Positions 23,958 to 36,275 of a stretch of DNA of 64,000 nucleotides are shown one piece after another. The stretch is from Neolentinus lepideus HHB14362 ss-1 (taxonomy: Eukaryota; Basidiomycota; Agaricomycetes; Gloeophyllales; Gloeophyllaceae): assembly GCA_001632425.1 (NCBI GenBank), contig KV425564.1, forward strand, positions 372,001 through 436,000, given 5' to 3'. The stretch's first letter is position 1; each line of letters opens with the position of its first letter. Made by a program: the position numbers and the translations under genes. The notes beneath the pieces are model-generated. The model made no database searches. It saw only the letters and a program-made list of their open reading frames with translations, and was not told the origin of the DNA.

Positions 23958-24386
23958 CAATGGCACGTGCAGTCATCCTAGAACAAACCTAAGTAAAATT
24001 GGATTATTGAGGAAGAACGTAGCTGAACATACCGCGACACGCACGACAACACCACGCAAAAGCTATACACTCCAGCGCGTTGATTCTGCCAGCCAGACTC
24101 GCAGACGTTTGCGGCCAACAGCGCAAGCGCGTTTACCAAAATTTCGGCACGCCCGGGCTCTCACGATGATACGTTCATTGGTTGATGCGAGTATGGGCGT
24201 CTATATACCCCATTCATAATGTAATTCACGAAGTCACTTCCGCAACTCTTGTACTCAGGTGTGCTCACAACAGAAACATATGTAAGGGTGTACTAGTAAC
24301 TGAAAGTCTCGTTGGCAGTACGTAGGCATAGCATGAGCAGTACAACAGTAGATGCATAGGACGTAAAGAGTGAACACAAAGTACTT
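23958..24386. other. Intergenic: PPR promoter and uL3 3' region
   Basis: 430 bp without a supported gene. Only short unrelated frames. Confidence 0.5.
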
Positions 24387-25894
24387 CTAAGCCCGAGGCT
24401 TGAGAGTACCCAAGAAGGCCTCCTTCTCCTCGAACGTCTGGAACGCACCGTGCTGTAAAATGGTAGTATGTCAGTGTACGTCCAAGCACTATGCTGATAG
24501 TACCACTCACACCGAATTTGGAGGACGTATCGATGAACTTGAGCTGGACCTTCTCGAGGTCCCGGCGAGAGGTGTGAACCATGAGCGACTTGCGGATAGT
24601 GATGACACGCTTCTTGGTACCAGGGATGGAGCCCTTGAGCATGATGTAGTCGTTCTTGACGATACCGTAGTGGGGGAAACCACCCATAGGCGTGATCGTC
24701 TTCTTCGTGATATCGTGCTCAGTCGAAGCGTTGCCCTCATCTCCGCCAGCGCCAATGCGGTAGATCTTCTTATTGATCTCTGTGCGATGGTGATAACCGT
24801 CTGAAGTGCGTTGTGAGGCGCGTTTCGAGAATCAGCGAGAATATCCGCGACTCACTTTGACCGGCGCGCGCGACGGAGTACATGACCTTTGAAGGATGCC
24901 ATGCACCGATACATGCGACTTTGCGGAGACCCTTGTGCGTCTTGCGAGGCAGCTTCTTGGTGCCCCAACGGTGCGTCACACCCTCGAAACCGTGACCCTT
25001 AGTGACGGCGATAACATCCACACACTCATCCTGTTCGAACACGCTGGAGACCTCGACAGGCTTCTCGAACAGACCGTGCGCAAACTCAACCTTGTCCGCA
25101 ACAGACCCGCCGTTGACCTGGATCTCCATGAGGTGCGCCTTCTTCTGGCCCAAGCCCGTCTTGCGGATCTGAGTGTGCGCGAGGACACGGACAACGGTAC
25201 AGTACTTGCGGATGCGCTCAAGCTCACGGGCGACTGACTTGCCACCATCCTCAGCAGCCTTCTTAGCATACCGCGTAAACGCCTTCTTCTTGGAGCGATA
25301 CCAGTTCTTGTAGAACCGACGCTTGACCTCGTCGGAAAGATGGGAAGCCCAGACAGTCGTGAGGGTGCGGAGGCCGCGGGGAGTCTCGACGTAGCCAACA
25401 ACACCAACAACGACCAAGGGAGGAGTCTCGATAACCGAGACGGCCTCGACGATCTCACGTTTGTGCATCTCTATTAAATGGAATCAAGAACTTAGATCTT
25501 AAACACAGTGATTTGCACACATGAGACGCACTGGAGCCAGGACGGTCAAGATCACGGACAACGTGGGTCATACCAGCCTTGTAACCCATGATGGCGGTCA
25601 AGTGAACGGGCTTCTTGGGGTCATCCTATTTAAAATCGTCTTGAATACATATTCAACTCATTTTTCTAGACGAACAGGAGGACTTACCTTGGGGAAAGCC
25701 TTAACCTTCCCGCGGTGACGCGCCGCACGCTTACGGGGAAGGAAACCGAGCGAGCCGTGGCGAGGAGCTTCGTACTATATCAACACACTCAGGGCCTAGC
25801 ATCCTAGATATTTTGCACATAAACCAACCTTACGGTGACTGCAACATTTCAGTGCAACGTCTCTCAACATCGAAGACGGCGAACTCACCTCATT
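24387..25894 (-). CDS. RPL3: 60S ribosomal protein uL3
   Basis: Large-subunit protein near the peptidyl transferase centre. Seven exons: 25890-25894, 25830-25839, 25688-25774, 25532-25625, 24856-25470, 24511-24800, 24387-24452; 388 residues, as expected. The first two exons are only 5 and 10 nt and together encode MSHRK. Then [37 protein letters not shown], the tryptophan-finger region [20 protein letters not shown] and [20 protein letters not shown], and [17 protein letters not shown] are all canonical. Every junction fits in phase. The micro-exons mean automatic annotation could easily miss the true start. Confidence 0.97.
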
Positions 25895-26503
25895 TTTTAT
25901 AGTCTTGAGGGCGGCGGCGGGGTATCTGGACGATGGCTCGCGCAGCCATCAAATTACAGAGGTTGTGGCTGCAGGGACTGTATAGTTTTTGTCGGACATT
26001 TCCGTATCCCACTATAAATATCGATTAACAGCGGAGGGATGGATTAAAATAAATAAAAATGGGATTAAACTCCATTTCAATCCTATCTGAACCCATTTTA
26101 GACCATTTTTCAATTATAACAATCACGGAAATTTCCAACAGTTCCCACGATATGTTCGGAAGTGACCGGAATGTCAGCTGCACAGCATTTCTCACGGCCT
26201 TCCTTTAACAGGGCGTCTATTAATATTAATATTCATTTCAGGTTGCCAGCATCGTGCATTTGAATTGGTCCATTCCTCGCACCAATTTGCATATGCAGAC
26301 CTCGACTACAGGACACAGAACTATAGATCTTCGACAGACCGCGCTATGCAGTGACTATCAGACAGTATTAATGACGCGTCTATGACCACATCTTTGTGAC
26401 CGATAGCTGCGTGCCTGAAAGTCATACGAGACTGTCAAGCACGAATAGAAGTATAAAACATTTAAAACGTCGCAAACGTTCCCCGCAACATATCCAAGTC
26501 CAA
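25895..26503. promoter_or_regulatory. Divergent uL3/MRC1 upstream region with AT-rich core
   Basis: 609 bp between two divergent starts. The segment about 26030-26240 is markedly AT-rich, with near-repeats of GGATTAAA and a TTAATATTAATATT run near 26220, unlike the surrounding sequence. No gene is seen. Confidence 0.55.
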
Positions 26504-29500
26504 ATGGCGCGAAGAGACGCGTCCTATGATCATAGCGTGAGCGTGATGCTTCGGCACGAACGCGAACTGTCACACGGCCGTCACAGTTCGATATCAAACT
26601 CGGCAACACCTGCCACCTCGTCACTTCAACCACATCCTTTCCTCACCATGGACGGCGACGCTCATTCATCTCATTCGCCCTCACCGTCGCGAGATATCGC
26701 GTCGCGTCCGGCTGCGCGCACCTATGGTAGACGCAGAACTATTCAAGATACTATCTCTCAGTCGTTCGAACCCCAGTCATCAGCTACTACTCTCGTCGAG
26801 CCCAGCTCTTCGAACACGACGTTGGCGCGTCAATCGAGCGTATCTAGCGGTGATGACGGTGCTAAGAAGAAGGGGTCGGGCATACTCGACGGGATCGTGG
26901 AGAAGATGCGTTCTGCTGACGATGGAGACGACAACGACGGCAACAGTACGTACGCCTTCCGATGGCGGGAGAAGCTACAGGCCATGAATGAGGATGATGA
27001 AGAGGATTATAAGTCTCCTTTCGCATCGCGTTCGTCGAGAGATACCTCTCGTGTTGCAGGTGGCACGTCGCCATCGAGTCGCGACGCGACGGGCAATACA
27101 TCTCCTCGCGGGGAATCTCAAGAATTCTGGTTTGGCTCTATCCCTCCACTCACACAAAGCCCTTCAGCTCGTCCTAGCCAGCCGTCATCGGTCAAGTCAC
27201 TTTTCTCGTACTCAATGGACGACGCGTCCCCTATACCTCGCGTCCCCTCTGCCACGCGACGCGCTGCCGTTGTTCGCGACTCCGACCCCGACTCCGATGA
27301 AGAGTTGCCGGCTCAAGTTTCGCGTCCTATCGTGTCTTCATCTCTTAAGCGTGTCCAGCCCGCAACGCGTCTTGATTCGGAAGACGAAGACGTGGAGACA
27401 TCTACAAGGATGGTTAACAAGGGCAAGAACAAAGCAAGGTCCACAAGAAGGATATTATCTGACATGATGGAAGAGGCTGGCCATAGCTCGGTCACCTTGA
27501 GTAAGGACCTGAAGAAGGAAACGCGGTCGAAGGCTACGGGAAAGCACAAGTACGCAGGGGATGTAAAGGTAAGAGCATCACTTTGTTAGCGGGATCGAAG
27601 AGTTAGTTGACGCGTGATGCATTGTGACTGCACAGCAACCCACGAAGAAGGAAGTGCGAGAGACGCGTCTCGAACAAACGCGCCTTATGGCCCTAAGAGA
27701 TGGCCGTATCCAGAGCACAACAAGGCCGCTGGAGCCTCTCGCTTTCCTTGATAAGTGGCAGAAAGAAATGTACGTAGTCAATCCTGCCGAGTAGGGGGTG
27801 ATCATAAACTCATCTTCAATGCAGTAGTCAGAATCCTATGAAGCGGAGACAACAATCTCCCGAGAAACCTATTCCCCCATCAGACCCTATCCAAGAATAT
27901 TCCTCACCGGGAAGAAAGTCTCTCCAGGCCGAGTCTTCCATCAGGGAGCCTCTCTCCCAAGGCGACGAACACTTCAGCTTCGGTTCGCCCTTCGGACTCG
28001 GCGCACGCTCGCCCATTAGAACGCCCCCAGCGACGCAGAGCTCCCCGCTGAAGTTCAAGCGGACCGCTGATACCCGAACTACGGTGCTCGACATGGACAT
28101 TCCACCTCCCGCCGATTCCGACTCTGACGACAGCCTCCGTGACTTCGGCGAGGTCATGCGGGAAGACGATAAGAAGCGTGAGCAGGAGAGAAAGCAGCAA
28201 GAGCTGCTGGAACGCAAGATGAGCTACATCGAGCAGCAGCGGCAGATGAAGGCTCAGGCGCAAGAGGATGACTCCGATGACGACCTTGTGGTGGTGCCAG
28301 AAGAGAAGCTGCTGAGAAGTCCGTCGGGCCTGCGGAAGAGGGCGCCTGACATGAGGTTCCCCGGTGTTCCGGCGAAGAAGAAGGAAAGTGCTGCTATGGC
28401 TGCCGCAGCGAGGAAGATGCACAACAGAGAGTTGTTGCAGAAGTACGAGGTGGAGAGGAAGGAGGAGGTGAAGAAGAAGGAAGAGGACTACGTTAGACGT
28501 GGTGGTCAGCTGAAGGAGACTGCGAGGGCCGGCGAGAAGAGGCATTTCGGAGATGTTGTGGAGGAGTCCATCAAGAGACTCAATGAGGAGCAGAGGCAGA
28601 GGCAGGACGAGGACGAGGATGGGAGTGATGAGGAGTGGAGACCCGAGGCGGATGGGAATGGAGACAACAACAGGGGTGTTGGTGTCCAGGTCGATAACGA
28701 GTTTGAAGTCTATGTTGACAACATCACGCGAGAGGATGAAGGGCAGGAGAACATGTTCATCGTGGCTCGGGATGAGAACCCCACCGACGAGCACACTGTG
28801 CAAACGGACAAGGAAGGGGATAACTCGGGTTCGGAGAACGAGGAAGTCCCTCGACATCGTCGTCGCGCGGGTCGACTCCCCGGGACGTTACAGGAATCCG
28901 ATGATGACTACGAGGAGAATATTCCCAGCTACAGTCTCGATTCCGGTCTTGAGGCAGACACCTCTTTTGCAAGCGTGGCGCTATCGCTCGCATCCAGCTC
29001 CGATGAGGAGGATAAAGAGAATGATCCCAAGAAGATCTGGGACGGGGATGAAGACAAGGAGAACAAGGCTCTGCCCCGTGCGTCGCTTTTCGCGCGTTTG
29101 TTCGCATCTCAGGGCACAGAGCCTCTGTACTTCAACGATGACGAGGACTCTGGCAGCAAGCCAGCGAGGGCTCCTTTCGCAGTACTTTCAGAGGGTGATG
29201 ACGAGGCGTTCTTTGCTGCGGGGAGCGGTGTTCTCGGTTCACCCATTGCATTTGGAAAGGAGACAGATAGTTTCTCGCGATCTGTTTCCCCTCAAGGGTT
29301 GCAATTCCAAGGGCGAGACTGTGGCTTTTCTCAGTTCTCAGACAATGAAGAGAGTGGGCACGATGCAGAGAATGACGAGAATACAGAGAGTTCAGGGCTC
29401 AAACAAGTACCCTTAGTATCTGTGTTCTCGGAATTCTTCGAACCCACTCTCCCCAAGTCCAAGATGCCATCTGAAAAAGCCCTTGGCAAACGGCCAGCAA

Positions 29501-31329
29501 GGGAGGAGCCCATCGAAGTGTGGCAAGACGACTCGGACGAGGTGAGCCCTTATCTATCATTTCCTTTTTGGGAAAGCCCTGAGGTTAGTGTTAGGACGTC
29601 GACGCGAGCGGCCTTCTTGCCAAGCTGCGGGGCAAACCAGTTGGCGAGGTGTCCTTGACATTGGACACGGGTCTTCAACCCGCCTTAGAGATAGATGAAA
29701 GGCGGAAGCGCGTACTGGATGCGATCTTTGAGAGGGAACAGGAGCTGGTAGTGCAGGAAGCGATACCAAAGGCGCGACAGGAGGAGGAGCTGTACGTGAA
29801 TGCGAATGGGTGCGTACGCTTCGATATTACAATACAGAAATGGTTTGATGATGTCCACGGTCAGCTTCTACACCCAGACTCGACCCGATGAGTTGTCTCC
29901 GGCGACGCCTTCGCCTACTCAGTCGCCTCTCAACGCTTGGTTCCGGATGAAGGGTGACTATTCTTTAACACAGTCCTCGATGAAGGAGAGACCTCCCCTT
30001 GGGACCCTTGCTTTCGAGGAAGATCTCGATCCCTCTCAGCGAGAACCCCTCCGCCGGCTCCGAAAGCGCAACTCCGAGGACGAAGAGCGCTCCCCAAGCC
30101 CTGAGGAGCCTCTCAATGCCTTTGAGGTTCTCCGAGATGCTGATCACGTTCAGGAGAAAAAGTCGACTAAGTGGAAACTGGGCAAGTCGGAGTTTGTCGA
30201 TGCACAAGCGGAAGAGTCGGACGAAGATAACATGTTCGGCCTGGGCAAGGTGAAGACTAATGATGACGAGGAAGGTGACGACGATGACGACGATCAGCCG
30301 TTGGTGGGCCTTGTCGATGACGGTGAGGTCGACGTACGCAAGGAGCTTGTCATGGCGAAAGTCATGTGAGTTTCATATATCGTAGTCACGTATATCGATG
30401 TCTAACTTGTATGAAACAGGGAACACCAGGAGGAAGACGATAAGAAGCTCGAACAGATACATCTTAACGCAACGAAGGGGAAGTATCGCAATGGCCGCAA
30501 GCGACGGGACGGCGCAATTGGTTCCGATGATAGTGAGAGTGAGGAAGAGGATCGGTCCCGGGTGAAGCCCCTCAAGAGACGGAAGATCGAAGGCGACACG
30601 ATCTATGATCTCGGTAAGTCCTTGATCTTCAGCATTTCTCTCGATGTTCTGATTGCACTGTAGAGAAAAACCCTGAGACGCGGCCATTTGTCGAGGCTTA
30701 TACGGAGACTCCTAACGAGCCCGAGTTTGCGCATCTCCAGCTGCCGGAAGAGGACGCGGATATGGAGGACGCTAGCGAGGGTAGCGAGAATGACGCAGGC
30801 GAGCCAGAAACTGTCACGCACGCAGACATCAGGAGAGAGCTGCTAGCAGCAAAAAGAGATGAGGCTGTAGGTGTTCCTGAACTTTGACGTGTTTCACAAG
30901 CTTAAACAAGTGCAACAGCTCCCTGAAGACACCTTCAATCCCCGGGACGCTGACTGGGTCGATCGAGATGATGACGAGTTTGACGACGGCCGCGTGAGGG
31001 AGGTCGAAAGACGAGGCAAGGCGACGGTGTCCCGAAACCCACAGGCCGATATAGACTTGGTGTATGGGGTCAAGAAGCCCATCAACCCCGAGGTGGAACG
31101 CCGCGACCGCATGTGGGCGGCCGGGCAGAAGACACGAGGTGCAGCTAGAGCTATGGCATCCGCTCAGGGTGCGACGGTCACTGGCTTTGGACAGTCGAAG
31201 AAGAAGCCCTCGAGGATGACTGCCCGAGGTGGTACAGCAGCTTCTGGGTCACAGCCTGTTGAGCCTCAACCTGCCAAGAAGCCTAGTGTTTTATCGACGA
31301 CGCTGAATCGCAAGAAGCCCAGTTTCTGA
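26504..31329 (+). CDS. MRC1: MRC1/claspin replication checkpoint mediator
   Basis: Fork-associated adaptor that relays replication stress to the checkpoint kinase and supports fork speed. Exons 26504-27568, 27636-27769, 27825-29541, 29595-29809, 29865-30365, 30420-30613, 30664-30866 and 30919-31329 give 1,479 residues. The diagnostic MRC1 domain is in exon 5 at about residue 1150 (SEFVDAQAEESDEDNMFGLG, followed by an Asp-rich stretch and LVDDGEVDVRKELVM). The rest is acidic, Ser-rich and coiled-coil-forming, with several SQ and TQ sites (for example ISQSFEPQS, FSQFSDNE) as expected for ATR/Mec1 targets. The exon 3 acceptor is a tandem CAGTAG (see findings). Family call rests mainly on the MRC1 domain, overall length and composition. 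Confidence 0.85.
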
Positions 31330-31984
31330 GTTGTAGGTTATTAGGGGTATGTATCGATCAGGTCAATGTCAGCATTAATGTAAGATTCAGCACACTCGAT
31401 CTATGTAGCTTTGCTCTGTATCACTTTGTATTTTGATTTATTCATTAAAGCTACTTCGTGTACTAGAGTCATGACCATGACAAACATACTCAATGACAAA
31501 CAATATTCATATCACTGCCAGTTCGAAGATTCAAACATGCTGACGACAAAAAAAAACAAAAAATAGGATAATAATATCGTTACTCCTGCATGTTTTAAAT
31601 GGGGGTATATAATATAAACAATGCAACATGATTAATCCCAGTGACATTCGAGATCCCTTAGTAGGTTTGTCTTCCGAATCTCCTGCCAAAACGGAGCCAT
31701 GGCATGATGCGAGAGCGGGACGGGGACATAGCGGAGTAGGAGCACGCCGACTGACGGGTATAACTAACGGAGGGACTGCGACGTCTCCTTGTGGTCGACT
31801 GGTTGATCTACAGGACCACAAGTATCAGCGATGCCCAAAGGCAAAACCGAGGCTGCCTGACCTTATGCCTCTGCATGATCAGCTTGGCCATACAGACAGG
31901 GGGGCCAGTCTCCCGGAACGGATGTCCTGTAAACAAGCCATCTCACATCTCAACACAAGCTCTCGCAGCGCAAGCAAAACAAGA
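31330..31984. other. Intergenic, AT-rich around 31540-31620
   Basis: Downstream of MRC1. Contains a poly-A-like run near 31550-31562 and an AT-rich tract to 31620. A 201-codon + strand frame starting at 31628 is rejected as a gene (see rejected list). Confidence 0.45.
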
Positions 31985-32266
31985 CTAACGCGAGGCGACC
32001 CGAGTAGCACCGCACTCATAGGCGTCGAGACAATCGTCCGACGCGATGATGGTCGCCCAGACGGAGGGTATCAGGAGGCAACACAGCACGAGCGCGGTGA
32101 TGAGGGACGCCACCAGCATGGGGAACATGGTCGAGACAGCGCGGACGGCGCTGAGGCCTGCGGGGATGGTAGTCACGTCTCGAGTTGCTGGCTTCTGTCT
32201 GGACTTCCTGTTCGCAATGGACGGCTGGGTTAGTTTCCGTTTTTGGAATCATATGTCGACGCTCAT
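31985..32266 (-). CDS. Possible small membrane protein (low confidence)
   Basis: Exons 32261-32266 and 31985-32224 would give 81 residues: a basic N-terminal part (SIANRKSRQKPATRDVTTIP), one strong membrane segment (FPMLVASLITALVLCCLLIP, about residues 38-57) and a short tail with two cysteines (DDCLDAYECGATRV). The intron would be 36 nt, below the usual minimum here, though it has a good branch-like ACTAAC just before the acceptor. Upstream of the ATG a GATAAAAG could serve as a TATA element. No homolog recognised. It may instead be the last exon of another gene, or non-coding. Confidence 0.3.
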
Positions 32267-32561
32267 CGCTGTCGCGACTCGGTGCTTTTATCGTCTTCGA
32301 AAGACTGGTCTGTACCTATGGAAGAATAACCTATCGTAAATGGAGAACAGGCATTCGATCGTGTTCCACGGAATCCCATCCTATAGTTCTTTTTGCAGGT
32401 ACCACGAGATCTAACACTTCATATTGCGCAGAGTATTCTACTCACATGGGTAAAATTACGCAGTACGCTATCACCTATTAACAGGACAGAGCAAGTATCA
32501 GCTTCCCGCGTTGACTGCGAGGTCAAAGACATCTTGTGATACTGCATATAAAAATATGCGA

Positions 32562-34036
32562 TCAAAATCTCGTGTGACCAAAGTAACTCATAAAAGACGC
32601 ACACTGTGCCAACCAATAATCCCTCCAAGTAGACTGGAGCAATAACACAAAAGCTTGTCCCTCTGGACTGTGGCTACCGGGAGCCGTGGGCGAACTAAAC
32701 GTATAAGGATCCACAGTATTAGTCAACCACCCGTCTTCGTCGATGCTGCCTTCCACCAGAGCAAGTGCACGGTTCGCTGCTTCCAGATACGTATCGTCCC
32801 CAGTGATATAGGCCATCCGATAGGTGACCGATGCCAGAAGGGCCGTCGCCGAGGAGTCCGCGAAGGAAGTGTCGTCGTCCAGGGTATTGTACAGCGTCCC
32901 GTTTTCTTTTTGCAGGGACCACGTCGCGTTAACAATCTCCTGTATCCAAGTTGTCAGGTCGTTCCTCTCGTCGACCAAAGCATCTGCTTGGTCCGAACCC
33001 GAGAGTGTCTGTAGAACACGGAGCATCCCTGCTGCAGCCCAGCCATTGCCTGAATGAATAGCAGGTCAGGAGTCAGCAGCGGATGCGGAGCACCTGTCTA
33101 GATCCCGCACCGGTCCCCCAATGTGTATTATCCTGCCATGAACCGAGAGCAACATGTCGCCAAAGGCCAGAATCGTCTTTAAGATAATTCCGGTATAGTT
33201 GGCATTGCTGGTAAGCCGTTTGCATTTGACTGAGACCAGAATCTCCGCCTTGGAGCATCCCGAAATACGCAATAAAGGGCGGCGCCATGTAAACAAAATC
33301 AGACCTACCACGTACTGCATTTAGAAAATCCAGCTTGACGAGTCGAAGTATGGTGCTTACCAGAGCTGCACTTGATCAGTACGATGTGATATTGCACCAT
33401 CATCCGTTCGAGGAGCAACGTGTAGTAAATAGTCCAGCTGATTACTAGCAGCCTGCCAATAAGGGTTGTCACTATCATTTCCGTACGTCCATGCAGCCAG
33501 CAGGACGGCGACGCCAAGACCTATGTCGGCCTTTCAGTCAGTAGTTGAAGGGTATATTTGACAAATGCAAAACATACTAGCAGGATCACCGACGGCACCA
33601 TCCCCTTCTACTAAAGGCAGCGATTGGACAGATTTAGTTTGGACCGTGCTACACGTCGTATTCGTATCCAGTCAGTATATAGAAGGCCCATCGAGATGGC
33701 AAACTCACTTTCGCGCGATTTCAATCACGTCCAAAGCTTCGTCGGATGAAAGTGTAGTAGGTGGAGGAAAGCCAGAGGCTCGGAAGACAGACAGAGAAGG
33801 CCAGTAGAACTCAGTCAACGCCTCTGCAGCCGTTCCCAGCTCCCAGCTGTACTTGGCTTGGGTTCCTGGCCAACTTCATTATTCACAAGAACTCACCTCG
33901 TGTTCGCGCTCTCTAACAGGTTTGACCCCACACTTGCAGTAGTTGCATTGTTCAACCCAGTCTGTACTCCTGCGGGTGCTCCAATCGCTAAAGCTAACAG
34001 CGACCTGATCATGAGGATCGCAACTCCAGCAATCAT
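32562..34036 (-). CDS. Secreted six-hairpin glycosidase, GH105/GH88-like
   Basis: Resembles fungal proteins annotated as unsaturated rhamnogalacturonyl-type hydrolases (GH105), which act on pectin fragments. Exons 33897-34036, about 33709-33873, 33578-33648, 33361-33520, 33111-33304 and 32562-33049; 405 residues if the first intron is 23 nt. A signal peptide begins MIAGVAILMIRSLLALAIGA. Hallmarks: SDFVYMAPPFIAYFGMLQGG, DNTHWGTGNGWAAAGMLRVL and HSPEGQAFVLLLQSTWRDY. All later junctions are clean. The first is not: the frame demands a 23-nt intron (33874-33896), while the usual-looking acceptor (31 nt) breaks the frame. This is either an assembly error, a tiny indel or a decaying gene. Exact substrate is inferred. 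Confidence 0.7.
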
Positions 34037-35828
34037 CGCAAACCTAACAGATTGGAGGTGGGGCGAAGGAAGAAAGGACCTCGACTTTCATGGGCATGCC
34101 GGCATACCGCTATATAATGAATCACCTTGCAAGGCATGCCATGTGTTCGTCATTGCTGTAAATGGGACAAATTCTCGAGTGGAGAACATGCCCGTAAAAG
34201 ACCAAGATAGGCGCGGATTTGACGAGGATTTGGACCCTCCGAGGGGAAACGTGTTCCCAAGCATGAAGGATAACGCGGAAGTAGACCTGGTCCGTAGGCA
34301 CACTGCTCATTAACCGAGGTCCCGTCAAACTTTACCTGGCCTATGCATAGTAACGTTGAAGCGAAGGTCTTATTGTAGAAAACGAACAGCGGTTTCGTCA
34401 TAGACAGAGGTCCAGTAGCCTTTCTGAGCTTAGTAGAGATTACTGGAGCACGACGACTGCGCCCTCGTGTAAATACCGGCGGCCTGGAAGAGAGGGCTAT
34501 ACCATGACGTTCTAACAAGCCGGCTTGGCGTCTTTCCTCTATGAAGATGTCGAAACGAATACAAAAGACACAGCTCTGCAGTGGTCCAGTGGATGAGATG
34601 AATCCCAACTTTCCAGAGTGTCTAAGAAAGGGAGCTCGGTGTATGCCGAATATGTCATCGCGGACCTTTTAAATTTGAGCAGATGGAGAATAAGTCAATA
34701 AACAAACGCGAGACCGCGGTGCGCAGAATGCGGAATTGTATATACGGGAGATCTGTGTTAGAAAAACGAAGATGGCGACTAGGTGAAGAGGGTCGTCGCC
34801 AGTCGTTGCCGCAGTTGCATGAAAAACCCCTACGGGCCTCTTAATCATGTCACTTCCACAGTTAACAACGTTCATATGCATCAGCCGCAAGTTATTCTCG
34901 TTCATCGTTCAGGCAGTCATTTTGGAGCGTCTGCACTTCGCAGTCTGTCGTGGCTCGATTCTCAAATAGACACAGTCATCGAACAAGTCTAGCAGCTCCG
35001 AGGCCTGGTGCAGTCTCGAAAACCTTTGGTGCAAATGCGGCTGGGTGAGAGAAACTCCATGATTGTACCCAAATTCAAGCATATGGACAACCTAAATTGC
35101 ATCCTCACGTTCTACGGTATCTTCACTCTTGGGCTGCTGCATGTAGTTTAATGTCTCGGGCCCTCTCAAGAAACGTCAAGAGTCTTCCTGGCATCATGAT
35201 CGAACTCACGGCTGTGAGTAAGGAGCTTCATTGGTAAGACTATGTTCTCACCCAAGGGGCCAACGCGGGTATTGCCGGCGACGTCAACCCTCGGGTGGTA
35301 ACCCCCTGACTAGTCCCCGGGGTCCATATTTTCACTTTCTTGCACTGTTAGCGTTCAATCTTGGCTGGCACCTTCCACAGCATTTCATGCCGCCCCACAA
35401 GCGTGTAGTATACTCATAAATGATAGGAAAAGACATTGGCATACAATTATCTCTAACATGAGAAGCCGAAATTACATGGTGTGTGCAACGATCCTACTTG
35501 CCTCCGCCACTAGCTACCGTATTTGGACACCTGTGCCATGTGGCATCAATCTGCCCGCTGCATCTCGAGATATTGGTACGTTCTACTCATAAGATGAAGA
35601 ACAATGTGTGCCACTAATGAGGAGTCTCATTTTTAGACCTTGTTATTGCTGTGCTGTGAACCCAGATGTGAGTAGTACACATAATGAGATACAAGGTATG
35701 CATGATGCGGGAATTAGTGTACATTTCAGCATCAGGAAAGCCGGAATTCTCCAGTCGAGCCATATGGAGGCACATGGAGCGATGGAGTGATGGAAAGGTA
35801 CCCCTATTATTCGGAGGCTGCCGTCTCT

Positions 35829-35877
35829 GCCACGTGCCGCATGGAGATGCTGTCTCCAGATGGAGACAGCACGTGGC
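35829..35877. repeat. Nested inverted repeat A
   Basis: Inner arms TGCTGTCTCC (35848-35857) and GGAGACAGCA (35862-35871) are perfect complements around AGAT. Outer arms GCCACGTGC (35829-35837) and GCACGTGGC (35869-35877) are also perfect complements, and overlap the inner stem. A diverged copy lies about 370 bp downstream. Confidence 0.75.
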
Positions 35878-36208
35878 CTGTGTCGGAAGCCTATACACCT
35901 GATGCTAGGTATTGTAGGGCTTCTTGGGACCTTGAGGATGGTCCATATACTCATTGTATACTTCCGTACCACATCTAACTTGTTCACGAGGCCATTTGGG
36001 ACATCTGCGACAGTATAAGATGGTTGTGGAGGTTTCTGAGAGCCAAGTTCCATGTAATATGTAGGTCAGAGCCTGAAGGATGCACTACATTGCTGCCAAA
36101 TTAACCTTCCATACATGCTACATGATATCCAGAATATATTATGCCCATTGCGGCCACAACAACTCCGAGGAGACCGCTTTATAGACAGGTAGTGCCTCCA
36201 TCCAGGCC

Positions 36209-36275
36209 ACGCGTCTCCGTCACGTGCTAGATGGAGACGCGTACTCCAGATGGAGCCATGGAGACCCCGTCTCCA
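36209..36275. repeat. Inverted repeat B, diverged copy of repeat A
   Basis: Arms ACGCGTCTCC (36209-36218) and GGAGACGCGT (36233-36242) are perfect complements with a 14-nt loop; a second GGAGAC/GTCTCC pair follows at 36260-36275. The order (GTCTC, CACGTGC, ATGGAGA, CTCCAGATGGAG) matches repeat A, so the two are related. Confidence 0.7.

Noticed and set aside
23110..23976. 288-codon - strand frame over the PPR gene
   Set aside because: Alternate frame of the same strand; the PPR frame has the presequence and repeat motifs.
27904..28857. 317-codon - strand frame within MRC1
   Set aside because: Antisense shadow of MRC1 exon 3; its leucine-rich composition mirrors the Glu/Arg-rich coding strand.
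31628..32233. 201-codon + strand frame with an ATG
   Set aside because: Compositionally simple, no domain, and it overlaps the more protein-like - strand frame; likely chance.
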